Shown: positions 19,100-30,704 of the stretch, piece after piece | Position numbering within the stretch: the first letter of the stretch is position 1 | How the letters are laid out: the number at the start of each line of letters is the position of its first letter | NCBI GenBank assembly: GCA_036927565.1 | Contig: JAYESD010000009.1 | Coordinates: 23,651,601 to 23,715,600, forward strand | DNA from: Tuctoria greenei | Lineage: Eukaryota > Streptophyta > Magnoliopsida > Poales > Poaceae | Direction: 5' to 3' | DNA: 64,000 nt | Position numbers and translations under genes: made by a program | Notes under the pieces: generated by a model | What the model was told of the DNA's origin: nothing | Database searches by the model: none | Seen by the model: the letters and a program-made list of their open reading frames with translations, nothing else

Positions 19100-20574
19100 A
19101 ACCCAATTCCACTTGGACTTGGAGAAATATGTGTATGCAGCATTTTATGCAGGAAATGAGGAAATGTAGAGGGACCAATCATATAAAATATCATCCCAGC
19201 CAATCAGGCGACGACACGTGACATCCCATGGATCAAATGGCCCACAAACAGAAGTATCTGAGGAGATCCAACAGTGTATCACCCATATACATCAATGGGA
19301 CCCACCTGGCAACCACTTGGAGAAAGCACACGAGAAACGGTGCAATGACCAGGTCGGCCAAACCAGGGGGTCGGCCGACCTGGTCTTTGCACCAAACTCG
19401 GTCAGCCTCCACGTGTTGGCTCCTCCTGGCTCCCTGGAGTCAATGGTGACTGATTCGCGTGCTTTTGGTGGCAGGAACCGACCTCAACACTAGTATAAAT
19501 AGGACCCCCTATCCCTCACTTCAACACACACCACTTGGGCATCATTCTATTGTATACACTATCTTCCATAGTCCTTAGAGGAGTTAGGATGTAGAGAGGA
19601 GCCTCTAGTCCCAAGTACAAATTAGGAAAGGAGGAGAAGGAGTCTCTCTTCCCAATTCCACATTGGGAAAGGTATGGCTCATGTATTCCTTCTTATATTT
19701 CTGACTTTGTGCTCAATAAAGATATTATCTTTAGTCTTCTTTTATACATATACATGGACAAAGTGCTTCTTGTTTGATTGTGGAGTCCATGTATGTGGAA
19801 GGTATAGTCTTTATGATTTCACTCTCATGATCACATTTTATGGTCATAAACATTATAGACCCCCACTATAGTCTATGTAGTTATGATATGATTATGTTAA
19901 TATGAATGACTATGCTATGCAATCAACATTGGTTCAACGATGTTTAGGTTAGTCATTGCCTTAGGATGGCTTGTGCCATGGCTCCTAAGGTATTTGCTTA
20001 GTATGCTAGCATGGTGCTAGGGTATTTAAGTAGCGTTGGATGTCTCGTAGACCCATGGATTGAAGAGGTAGGCAGTAGGTGGTGACAGTTCTATTTGTCC
20101 TTTGTAATCCTCCACGTTCGGCTATGCCACAGGCTCTTGGCGGGAGTCCCCTAGTATTGCTAGGGGTAAGCCCTTGCCTGATGTGTTGAATAGCATTGCA
20201 TAGGAATTCATCATTGCCATGACCATTAATATCTACTTTAGGCTATGTATATGTATTAGGAGCATTGTAGGAGCAACTCTCTAACTCTCAATCCAATCTC
20301 CCTCTAGGACCCATTTTACCCTTTAGAATAGATCGCCTAGGTGTGTGTCATACTACCCCTATTATCAACTTATCCCTGTCCGGATAATGGATTAGTATCC
20401 CATAGCTTTACCATAAGAGTAGTATAGACTTTACTCCATTGCCTTCCTTTGGGATAAATACGATATCCTTGGGAATACTCATGGGTGAAATGCTACAATG
20501 GTATCTTCCATGCACTTACGGATCTCATCTCTTTACCGGAGATGATATGTGGTGTTAAGAAATACCAACAAGCA
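19100..20574 (+). repeat. LTR remnant of an Athila-like gypsy element (left limit uncertain)
   Basis: A TATA box TATAAATA is at 19494-19501, with an AATAAAG polyadenylation-like signal near 19718. The end AACAAGCA at 20574 is followed at once by an Athila-type primer-binding region. I could not fix the left end; TGTAGAGGGACC near 19166 is one candidate. No internal coding sequence follows. Confidence 0.55.
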
Positions 20575-20690
20575 TTTCTGGTGCCGTTGCCAGGGATGAT
20601 TTGTTAGTATATCTTAGGAGCCGTCAAAAAGCATTTTTGGCACCGTTGCCGGGGATGATTTGTTAGTATATCTTAGGAGCCGTCAACACA
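20570..20690 (+). repeat. 60-bp tandem duplication containing the primer-binding region
   Basis: AGCATTTCTGGTGCCGTTGC and its neighbour AGCATTTTTGGCACCGTTGC each begin a ~60-bp unit ending TCTTAGGAGCCGTCAA. The TGGCACCGTTGCCGGGGA core resembles the Asp-tRNA primer site of Athila-type gypsy elements (TGGCGCCGTTGCCGGGGA). Confidence 0.8.
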
Positions 20691-20691
20691 T

Positions 20692-20754
20692 ACTACCTCT
20701 GGTTTTTAGTATTTGTCGTTCCTGGCCAGAAATTGAACTAGAAATACACTACCG

Positions 20755-20755
<1 letters not shown>
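20692..20755. mobile_element. Stowaway MITE fragment
   Basis: TACTACCTCTGGTTTTTAGT followed by ATTTGTCGTT matches the left end of CTCCCTCC-type Stowaway elements. The right end is replaced by an AT microsatellite. Confidence 0.5.

Positions 20756-20801
<46 letters not shown>
20756..20801. repeat. (AT)n microsatellite
   Basis: An unbroken TA/AT run of about 45 bases. Confidence 0.95.
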
Positions 20802-20804
<3 letters not shown>

Positions 20805-22048
20805 GAAACAGAAGACCACATTTCTTCTTTGTTAATTTATTTAATTTTTGTATATCATGATGGATCGCGTAGAACTTAAGTAGCCCAAAACTGCATGGAT
20901 CGTGTAGAACCAAGCCAATATAGCTCTATAAAAAATGAAATGGATCGTGTAGTTTACCTAGCACAAAACTGGAGTCCGGGATGCGATGTCGCATGGAGGT
21001 GTCGGCGACGAAGAGGTTCGGTAGAGCCCGTCAAACTTGGCCGCCGGGCGTTGTACCCAGGAGTCAACACCACTAAGAGCTTTGATGCATCACTACGAGA
21101 TCCATGGGGGAAAAAATTGTAAAACCCGTGGGAAATGAAAACACGGAAATTCCTTAGGAATACAAGTATGGAACACAGAACAAAGAGACAACACATTTGG
21201 AGTACCGCGAGATCACCAGAAGGGCGGGGCAGCAGTGTGTCGGGAACGGAGGCCAGAGTTTCTATTTATACTCATCGTGGCTGAAATATGGTTACAATAG
21301 GCGGGACTGAAATTGGAGGCGCATGCAGTGAAAATTGAATTGTCAAAATCTCAATTGTGGCACACCAAGAAGAACGAAAAAAATTTCGCGGGAGTGGAAA
21401 ATTTGATGCAAGCCGTGCCCTTGTGCACACATGTAACCGTGATTAATTATATGTCATGTCGCGTCGATTCCTGCACATGGTGCATGTAGCTAGAGGGGTA
21501 GACTTCTTAGGACAACTTGATTGCTTCTTAATTCATCTTTGTTGCCATGCATGGAGAACAAAATCTAAAAGCAGTCATCTGTTAGCTAGTGGGACATTCC
21601 AAAAAAATACGAACAAAAATATGAATCACCAAATGTATACGTATGTGCTAATGCAAACGATATGCAAATACAGAGCACCCAAGACCACGAAAGGACGATG
21701 GGAAACAATCAACATTCTGTATCATTAATCACAATGAAATTATAACATGTAGTATATACTACTACTAAAAATACATTTTCACATGCGCCGACTACAAATG
21801 AAAAATTTGATTGAAAGAACACAAAAGAGGAGAAACACAGCATATACAACGATCTCAATGGAGTTTCAACCAAGAGTCGTCGATTGTATCAACACAACAA
21901 ATTCTTGGCTAGACATTGAACAACAATTATCTCACCTCTTTTTCAGAAAGGAGTTGTTTTTCGATACTGCATAGCACACATTGTTCATGAACAGAAAAGA
22001 CATTTTTCATTAACATAAAAACAACACATATATTACAAACAAGAACTA
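20802..22048. other. no gene recognised
   Basis: AT-rich sequence with three copies of the phrase ATGGATCGTGTAGAAC or near variants at 20860-20960. No domain, RNA gene or terminal repeat was found. Confidence 0.4.
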
Positions 22049-22117
22049 TGAAAGCACATAGAAAACAAGAAGAAGAAAAACTACAAATACTACTCTACTC
22101 AGAGTCCCACTTCCTTC

Positions 22118-22596
22118 TCCGCTGCCTCCGCATCCTCCTCCTCCGCCGCTACCGCTGCTGCCGCCGCCTCCTCTGTCGCTGCCGCCACCGCCTCCTCCGC
22201 TGTCGACGCTGCTGCCGCCTCCTCCGGCAATTGAGTCCGAAGCTTCCGGCGATGGTTTGCAAGAGATGCCAGCGGCCCTCCACCCCAGTCACCTCCCCAA
22301 TCGTCTCATAGAGGATTTTGAGATGACCGGCCACAAACCTCAACCCGAAGCAGTAATGGCCGACGGTGTCCATGCTGGTGCAGACGGAAAGTTTCCCAAG
22401 ACCCAAACGGTCACACGAGTGAGATGTATCGGAAAATACATCCCGCGCCAATTTGTCGATCTTTTTTTGCTCGCCCGGCAGTGGCGGAAAGGTGCTCGTC
22501 GGCCTCCTTCAGGTGCCGATTGAGGTCATCAAAGCGGTGTTCGACGAGACGGACAGTCTCCTGAACCAAAACGGGATGAGGGTGTAACATCCCCAA
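22118..22596 (-). pseudogene. unrecognised coding fragment, possibly from a host gene, with frameshift
   Basis: On the minus strand a frame from 22596 reads LVQETVRLVEHRFDDLNRHL then KEADEHLSATAGRAKK. At a run of seven A near 22460 it shifts by one base into a second frame with KLARDVFSDTSHSCDRLGLG and MDTVGHYCFGLRFVAGHLKI. That ends in a GCC/CCT-repeat region (22118-22235) translating as an Arg-rich tail. Both parts have a codon-like, protein-like composition and join naturally at the A run, so I infer one broken coding region. The family is not recognised. The gypsy LTR at 22583 truncates its upstream end. Confidence 0.45.
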
Positions 22597-23190
22597 TTTT
22601 CAAAAATTCGCTAATTCACATTTAAATAAGAACTCTAGTTTTATTTCAAAATATCTTCTTTGATCCATCCGAATCTCGAGGGTGAGATTCATGTTAAGGG
22701 GGGTAGAATTGTAACATCCCAATTTTTCAAACATTGGCAAATTAAAATTTGAATAGAAAGTTAGAATTTAATAATAGGAAGAAATTGTTTTATAAGCAAA
22801 AATATAAAATATATGCATCTCATCTTGCATTTGCATTCATTTCTAGGTATTAAAATTTATTTACCAAAATGAATACATTAAAAGAAATTAAATTGGCATA
22901 ATGAATATGGAATGAAAGAAATAATGGAAAGAAACTTATTATGAAAGATAAAACAATAGTTGATAAGAATAATATGATAAATAAGAAATAATAAAGGAAA
23001 AAAGGGAAAATAGTAAATAAATAAGAAACCAATAATCTAAAAAAATTAATAAGAATAAAAAATATAAATAGAAAATAGAAATAAATAAATAAGAATAAAA
23101 TAAAAAAAGTAAAAAAAAGTCAACCACGGGCAGGCACATCCTTGCCGCATGCAAAAAGAGGAAAAGAAAAAAAGAGAATATAAAAAAGAA

Positions 23191-23310
23191 ATTTCTGGAA
23201 GCTGTTAGAACCTTCCAGAAGTTTCTGGAATTTTCTAGAAGTTTTTGAGACCTACTAGATGTTTCTGGAACCTTTTGGAGGTTTCCAGAAGTTTCTTGAA
23301 TTTTCTGGAA
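23191..23310. promoter_or_regulatory. heat-shock-element-like TTCnnGAA decamer array
   Basis: TTC and GAA alternate in exact 5-bp steps at 23213, 23218, 23223, 23228, 23233 and 23238, and again at 23283, 23288, 23293, 23298, 23303 and 23308. Each is a six-unit match to the nTTCnnGAAn heat-shock factor site. A 10-bp tandem unit (about GTTTCTGGAA) underlies it. It lies about 300 bp before the TATA box. The truncated 3' LTR keeps the first six-unit block near 38395-38425. Confidence 0.7.
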
Positions 23311-23603
23311 GCTTTTGGAGCCTTTTGGATGTTTCTGGGGAGGGTTCTAGAAGTTACTGGAGGAATGTTCTAGAAATTATCCGGGGAAGGTTCAAATGGG
23401 CTGGAAGGTTCCGTAGAAGGTTTATGGGAGCCTGAAGTTTCCAGGCAAAAAAAAGAGAAAAAGAGCGGGGCTCGCCCCTGGTGCAGCGCACCGAGCCTGG
23501 ACTCAACCATGTCCAGCGGCCAGCTTGCGGCCAGCGCGGGCGCGCGCTCTTCTGGCGTGGGCGTCTGGGACTCTGTCCGGAGAGGAGTCGAGCCGCACCC
23601 ACT

Positions 23604-23610
23604 TATAAAA
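23604..23610 (+). promoter_or_regulatory. TATA box of gypsy-type LTR
   Basis: CTTATAAAAGGG in a GC-richer context, downstream of the decamer array. Confidence 0.65.
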
Positions 23611-26129
23611 GGGACCGATCCTCTGTTGCTTTGCCCACAGTAAAATTCCAGCCAACTTAATTTTTCCCGACGCACGTAATTCCAGGCAATGCCAGAGAGA
23701 AAAACCCTAGCTGCCGGTAGAGAAACGGAGGCTGCAACCAGGAAAAATATAAGAGGAGAGAAAAGAGAGGAAGAAGAGGAAGAGAAGGAAGCAGCTGTCG
23801 TGACCGCTGGAGGATCGCATCGCCGTCTACTTCATCTACGTCACACCTTCGTCCTCTTCGTCTACGTCAGCCTGCCGCCGTCTTCATCCACAAAACTCTA
23901 GATCTCGAAGACACACGTTGTGGCGCCGTTCCACGACCGTCCAGACTAGATGCACGCACGGTAGGTATTACAATCTAGATCTAGACTATTATTTTGGTTC
24001 TATACTTGAATTAAATCATGTGTAGGATGTGTTTTATTTGAGCAGCCTTTAATCATCGTTAAATCATTAAATCACTTCGAACTCACAAGCTAGATTAAAT
24101 CATGCAACACGTAATTTGTTATCCTAGATTTACTAAACATTATATTTTAAGTATTATTTAATCTGTTTTTCAGATTTCATAAATAGGATTAAAGCCTAGC
24201 TAATTCATAAAGAATCAAAATAATTCTAGAAAAAATTCCATAAAATTTACAATAAATTTTTGTAAGTTATTAATAATATTTTCAGCACGTTTAATGTTCT
24301 GAAATAATTATTTTACCTCTGAATAAATTTTAACTAATTCCAAGCTTGCTCAAATAAATAGAAAATCATTAGGGAAAATTATTTAAAAGCTGTAGAAAAT
24401 TCAGAATAAATTATAGAAAGTATTTTATGATATTTTGATCTAATTCTTATTCTAGGATAACTATTTCAATTCTGAGTTAATAGTGATTAATTTGAAAACT
24501 TGCTTAAATAATCTGTAATAAATATGAAACCCATGTAATAAGCTATTAATCATCATAACAAATTATTCACGTGCATTCATGTCATTGCATATTTGTTAGT
24601 GTTGATTGCAATGCTTTTATTGTGTATGTTGCTTGTGTATGTGCTTGATTGCGAATAGACGGGTACGCTCAAGAGGTTACGATCGAGAAGCGAGTATGCG
24701 TGGACCTTCGTGTGCAAGACGTTGAGTTGCTTGACCATCAAATTTCGGAATATTAAGGCAAGTGTCCTTGACCATATTGATCCCATGTTTTAAATGTTTA
24801 GTTTAGAAATTGCATGCTTGTGTCAACTTGATGGGAAACCTATTCGTAGGAGTTTACTAGTGTTACTTGCCACTCCTCGTCACTCGGATTATGGTGTAGA
24901 GAGTCGGGAAGGGTATTTGCACTTTTGCTCCGCTGACTAAATTGGGATTGGGAATAACCAAATGGCTTAATTATAAACTATTGAACACTTGAATTATGAT
25001 GATGGAATAATGGTGAATCATTTTTGGTAATATGGAACTTAGGTGATCTAAGCAAGCATGGTTTTGTGGAATGGGTTGGATGGTATGGTGGTTTTGCTTT
25101 CCTTAGATCTAAGGATCGGTTCATGCGAGAATATGCCAGGACAACAGTGCGACCACAAGGGCAAGTATGGGTGCGGCATAGCTAAATAATTAGGAGCGCT
25201 GCTAGTAGTGTATGGACCATTGGATGGCTCGGGAATGGGAGTCGAGGAGGGCTACCCTAGGATCCGCATGGCACACGAGGGGGGCCGTGGGTGGGAGAAT
25301 GGAGCTTCAAGCCTGCAGGTGAAACCTTAGTGGGCCCATACATACTAGTAATCCCATTTGAAAGGCTATTTTGTGATCTCTTGTCCACACACCTACGGAA
25401 GTGTGATAAGGCATAATAGAGGTTCTTAGTCACCGAAAGGTGATGAAATCATGGACATGTGGGTAAAGTGGTACAACCTCTGCAGAGTGTTAAAAACTAT
25501 CATGATAGCCGTGCCCTCGATTACGAGCACCTGGATGACCTACATGATTAGACTTGGACTTGGAATTTGGGATGGTTGGTATGGTTTGGCTTGTCACTTG
25601 AGTACAGTCGGTTTATGGATGAGTATTGAATTGGCACATGGTATTAAATTAACCGTTGGCTGGTATTAAATGGACGGTAATCGGGAATGTTGGATTAATG
25701 ATATGATAATTACTTGGGTTACGAAGGGAAATAAACTCACATAGACATGATAGGCTGCTTTTACATGTTTATGAAATGTAATTTTTTGCAATTAGCCATT
25801 TTACTCCAGTCATTTGGTTAGCTACATGTCACCTATTTCCACACTTGCTGAGTACGACACGTACTCACCCTTGCAATTCCCCCCAACAGCTGCTAGAGAT
25901 ATTTTGGAGATCAACTTGGAGCATTAGGTGTGCGTACTACCGTCGATTGCCTGTGGAGTTGGAGTTGCTAACACTATATTATTTCCCGCTGCAATAGAAT
26001 CAAGGTATATTTATATTTGACATGGTTAATTTCTGATTTCCATTTGTGATGCATTAGTGTATGTGTGATGAACATCCTGGCCACACATACACTGCACTTG
26101 GTTCGTTTTTAGAACCGGGTGTCACAAAT

Positions 26130-26142
26130 TGGTATCAGAGCC
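26130..26142 (+). other. primer-binding site (Met initiator tRNA type)
   Basis: TGGTATCAGAGCC lies three bases after the LTR end; it complements the 3' end of initiator Met-tRNA, the commonest plant LTR primer. Confidence 0.9.
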
Positions 26143-26949
26143 GTGTCGACCGTAGGATGCAAGCCTATGTAGACTGGACACAATAAAACACATAGCAACT
26201 ATTTTCTAAAAGATATTTTCCAAATTGCATTGCTTTACTTTTGCAATTTCAACTGCGTCTCAGCGTGCTTGCTGCTATGTTTACACTTTCTCTACTATTA
26301 TTTTGAAAAAAAATGTGTTTTGCTGCTGCATTTAAAATAATTGCTTCTTGCTTGATGTCGCGATTCTATCCTATTTCTCTCATCTGACTGTTGCACGCAC
26401 TCTCTCTCACCTCATTTTGCTGTTGCAATCTTTCATTATCTTACTTCTCTTCTCTAATGTTCCTCATATCCAAGACATCTCTTTTGTGAAAACTTTAGTT
26501 GACCACACCAGCACTCCTATAGACCAAGAAGAAGTAGAAACATTTGGAGATGAACCGAGAGAGTACACACCTCAATGAGAAGATGTTAAAGACACACTTC
26601 GTGAGGAGGAGCTTCTTATGGATACGTTTCTAGCCGTCCATGTCGATTAGGATGCCCTACCACCTCGCAGCCACGATAATGTTTTATCGCGTAATTAGGA
26701 TTTAGAATCACCTTTTTATAAATGTGTAACAAATGCTTAGATCGTTAGTGCACGTGTTAAGGCTTGGTGTGATGACTGTATGATTGCTTGCTGGTATGTT
26801 TGTGTGCTTGGATGTGCATTGTGGAATACTTATAGATATCCACGTCCTCATTCGTTAATGCATTATTTAGGATCGTATACCTTGATGCATGCATTCATTC
26901 TATCTCTCTTTTATATCTCGTTCAACCTCTACTTCAATGGAAGACACAC
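26143..26949 (+). other. internal region of gypsy-type element, no domain seen
   Basis: Short frames only, the longest 76 codons at 26348-26578 with a hydrophobic start and an acidic end. No gag, protease or polymerase motif. It continues at 37624 after the copia insertion. Confidence 0.5.
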
Positions 26950-28565
26950 TGAAAGTCGCCTAGAGGGGGGTGAATAGGAAATAATACCTGAAATCACTTA
27001 ATCAAACAAGATAAAATTTATGTGGCCGGACTAGTCTGCTCAGGGCCGAACTAGTCCGCTCAGCAGAGGGTGAAAACCCTAAAACTTGATTTCTACATGT
27101 TATTTGCAGAAATAAAGTTCACCAAAGATATGAGCAATATGTAGTAAACTTGTGAAGCTCGCATTTGGAGGTTTAAACACTTATATTGCAAGTTTATAAT
27201 AGTGATCAAAGTGTAAGGCCATAAGAGCAAAGTGAACCCTAATAGCAATACTAGTGATCACGAAAAGTGAGACAAGTGAAACAAGATTTATCCCATGGTT
27301 CAGCTCCACAAAAAAGCCTACCTCCACGTTGAGAAGTCCACACAAGGATCAGGTCTCACTTGACCCTTCTCTCACCAAGCCACCACGTTGGCCGACTTGG
27401 TTTCCACTATATCAATGGGTAATCACCAAGTTTTATGGGGCTACTGACAACTTGAGGCTCCCACAAATCAATACAATGAGGAGCACACGAAGCTCAACTC
27501 ACACAAGCCACAAAACACAACACAATGTGCAAGAGATCAAACTGAGAGCCAAGCACGATGATCTTCCTTTACTCTCCTCCCCAAACCCTAATCTCTTCAA
27601 GATTTGCTCTTAGGGGGTTAGTAGGATGAGTAGAAGGCTTTGGAAGCCTCTAGGATGCTTGTGGCGGTGCTAGGGTTCCACACTTCTTCAAATGAGCCCG
27701 GGGGTCCCCTTTTTATAGAGGTCCCGAGCCCCTTTTGCTTACATCAGCAAAGGAGCGGACTAGTCCGGCCTCAGACCCCAGACTAGTCCGGCCCTATGGG
27801 ACCACTAACCCCTAGTCAATTCCCGACAACTGCCACAATGAGCAACGATCGTCACGCTACCCGCCAAATTTCAAAATTCAAATGGTCACTAGACAACGAA
27901 CTAGTCCGATCAACAATGGACTAGTCTGAAGTGGAACAAAACCACTTGGTCCGTTCCAAAACAGACTTTTCTGGGTTGGCCCGGACTAGTCCGGCCACAG
28001 GGGCAGACTAGTCCGACCCCCTAGGGTTTCTCTCGGTCTGTCACACTAAGAGTCACACGGACAAGTCCGTACCCAAACAGACAAGTCCGAACTACTCCAG
28101 AGAGCTTTGGTCCATCCAAAAACAGACAAGTCCGGACTTCTCGGACTTAGCTCCAAATTCACTTAGGTTCACTCCAGAGACGTTTGGCCCGTCTCAAAAC
28201 GGACTTGCCATGGCCGGACTAGTCCGGCCCTGAGGCCCGGACTGGTCTGGCCTCCTAGGGTTTTTCTCATTTTAGGCTTCTCACATAGTTTTTTCTTTAA
28301 ACCACCACTTTGATCCCCTTGGTTTGATCTTAGTGCACATGATACAACCACCCTCTCACATTATATGGCTCATATAAGCTCAATACCATAGAAACCCTAA
28401 TTTCTACGCTTGAGTCTATGACACCTGTTTTCTCCTTTTCCTTTTTTAGGGTTTTCATCTCATTTCAATCCTTGTACCTGTGCTTAAGATCAACTAAGCT
28501 CATTAGCCTCTTAATTGTCGTCATCAATCATCCAAAACCCATGGGGATGCCTAGGTGCACTTTCA
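26950..28565 (-). repeat. 3' LTR of family 2 copia (1616 bp)
   Basis: On the minus strand it starts TGAAAGTGCACCTAGGCATC directly after the PPT and ends CTCTAGGCGACTTTCA. TATA box CTATAAAAAG at 27709-27718 (minus). Palindromes of the type CCGGACTAGTCCGG fill U3 (27757-28250), and a few lie in U5 (27024-27064). Confidence 0.9.
27757..28250. promoter_or_regulatory. CCGGACTAGTCCGG palindrome array in family 2 U3
   Basis: More than ten perfect or degenerate copies of a 14-bp palindrome, plus GGACAAGTCCG variants, all upstream of the TATA box in element orientation. The other LTR has the same array at 36805-37305. Confidence 0.7.
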
Positions 28566-28566
28566 A

Positions 28567-28580
28567 TCTCCCCCTTTTTT
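28567..28580 (-). other. polypurine tract of family 2 copia
   Basis: AAAAAAGGGGGAGA on the minus strand, next to the LTR start at 28565. Confidence 0.88.
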
Positions 28581-29205
28581 GTGAATTGATGACAACACAT
28601 TAGGACTTCAACAATAAGGTTAATACTTTGTTTTCATAACATGTATTTGTATGAGTGACTCCCCCTCAATGTATACATCATGAGTAAGAGAGATTGAGAG
28701 AGTTCTCATACATATACATGTTATGGTGGGGTGCCTAAGTGATGTGTTCATAAAGTGTGATAAGACAATGATTATGCAATATAGACATTTAAATGAAGCA
28801 ACACATCACAAATTTAGGCAAGATACATGAATACATAGATTAAGTCTTACAAAACAACTTGAAATGAACATAATAAGTCCAACATAGAATCAAAAATCCC
28901 ACACATCAATCTATCTTATCTCTCCCTCTTCATCTCACTCCCTTATATTTCTCCCCCTAGATCTAAGAGCCCATCCAAGCTATCTCCAAGGTATCTAAGC
29001 TATCTCTCCCCCTTTGGCATCAAGACACCAAAATTGAAAAGAAGAGAGGAAGGGGCCCTTAGGTCTACTCATCATCAGATGCAGAGTCGTCATTGCCGCC
29101 TTGGTGCCCGTTGTCGCTCTCCGTGGCCTCCGGGTCAAGATGTGCCTCATCATCATCGGTCGGGTACGCGGTGGAAGACTGAGCTTCTCCAAACTGAGCA
29201 AGCTC
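28581..29205 (-). other. 3' untranslated part of family 2 copia with conserved polypurine block
   Basis: No gene. The block at 29005-29033 matches 5521-5550 of family 1 (TTTTGGTG, CTTGATGCCAA, AGGGGGAGA in minus orientation), about 430 bp before the LTR. Confidence 0.6.
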
Positions 29206-30704
29206 CTAGGCAGTGAACTCTAGAAAGGAGGTGAGCTCACCATCGCTCTCCTCGGCGAGGGACATTAGAATGTCCAGCTTGTCGCACATCGCTTTGAGAT
29301 ACTTCTCATTCCGACGCTCCATGCGACGTTGCCGAATTTCCGTCTTCCAGCATGAGGAGAAGAGAGCCTTGAAGCATTTGAAGAAGCCACTCCTGCATAG
29401 TGTTGAAGGCGTAGGTGGTGGAGGAGATGGCACAAAGCGAGAGGAAGAAGTGGGAGGATCCGCATTCTTCCTCCTAGGAGCAGCCGGCTCTGGAGGAGGG
29501 AATTGTGGTGAAAGCCTCAGGTAAATGATATCTTTCTTGAATGTGAGCCCGGAGATCTTCTCAATCATGTACATAATGTACGGAGCGTATCCACATGATC
29601 GGTTGGGGGTGTGAGAGATGTTGAAGATGTCATCAAAGATATAGTCCACCACATTGAAGCGCACATCACCATCAATGAGGACCATTAAGTGCCTCAAATT
29701 TCCTTGGATTATTCCCGAATCTCCATCCTTGGGGGCAATGGTCTTTCTGAGGATCCGATTGAGCACACTATAGAATGGATTGATGTTTCTGATGTGCCCG
29801 GCCTCATACTGTGCATGACTTGGATACATATACTCCAAGGTGTCCCGATCAACTGGCTTCAGATTTGAAATGATGATCTCATTATCCAGTTGATCCTCCA
29901 AGTCAAGCAACTGAGCAAACTCCCAATAAGTGGTGGAGTACTGCTCTCCGTGGGTCATCCAGGTAATCCTCCTGTCCCAATCAGTGTGGAAGTACAAGGT
30001 TGAGTAGAATTGAGTGACGACCTCCACATTCCAGTCATACTGGAAAGCCATGAACTTCTTCAAGTCGTGCCTCTTGACGGCTTCAATCACAGCGTTGAAG
30101 GCTTGATGATCTTTTTGGGCCATGTAGTCCCAGTCGATCCACTGAGCATCTGTGATAGGAGTCTGCTTGGTCATATAGACCATCCTGTAGTAGTCACAGT
30201 GGAAGTCACACTAGAACCGGGGATCCACTATGCTCCTGTCACGCTGATAAACATTGATCTTTCTCAACTTGCTTGCCTTCTCAGCACCCTTGCCCTTAAA
30301 ATGTTGGCATCGAAGGCAGCTGCACGGTTTGGGTTCCGTGCAGGAGAGGACATCCTCAAGGGGCCAATGGGTTGTGGGGCACCCTTCTTTACTTTGCTTG
30401 CAGCCTTCTTGGCCACAATCACCCTCTTCTTGGGTGCGGCATCAACAGGGGCCTTGCCCTTACCTTTGGAGGTCCTTGCCCCCTGAGACTTGGCTTGCTC
30501 ACCCAAGGTTACAAGCCTCTTTCTTTTTGGGGCAGCCTTGGCAACAGTAGAGTTGTGCTCCTCATGCTGCGTCTTCTTTGCCCTCTCAGAGGCAAAGTAC
30601 GTAGCCGCCATCTCTTGATCCTCTCTTTGCTTCCGGCGAACGAGAGCTTGCTTTTCCGCTTCGGTCTCAGAGTCAGAAGGTGGAACATACTCATTGTCTG
30701 ACAT
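29206..30704 (-). pseudogene. ORF3 of family 2 copia (env-position ORF), frameshifted
   Basis: Start at ATG 30704 (MSDNEYVPPSDSE); seven bases upstream lies an acceptor-like CTTCTCTTGTCAG. The N-terminal part is Lys/Ala-rich with several basic clusters and ends in a stop near 30264. The conserved domain is in another frame (30183-29206), so a frameshift and at least one stop separate them, near 30190-30270. Shared motifs with 4027-5493: QWIDWDYMAQ, RITWMTHGEQY, LRKTIAPKDGD, CGYAPYIMYMIEKISGLTF. A hydrophobic/Cys segment (GFFKCFKALFSSC) takes the place of GLLKILKSIFTVC. The C-terminus is not as acidic as in family 1. No signal peptide or clear transmembrane helix; function unknown. Confidence 0.78.

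Larger units (their letters stand above)
22583..26126 (+). repeat. 5' LTR (~3.5 kb) of gypsy-type element
   Basis: Starts TGTAACATCCCC and ends GGGTGTCACA. The first 127 bp form an extra partial start that includes a PPT (AAGGGGGGTAGAATTG), after which TGTAACATCCC begins again at 22710. U3 carries a TTC/GAA decamer array (23191-23310); TATA box TATAAAA at 23604-23610. The same start arrangement is present in the 3' LTR at 37757. Confidence 0.85.

Noticed and set aside
20756..20801. AT run as a replication origin
   Set aside because: Simple microsatellite; nothing else supports an origin.
26130..26142. TGGTATCAGAGCC as part of a tRNA gene
   Set aside because: It is the LTR primer-binding site; no cloverleaf can be built around it.
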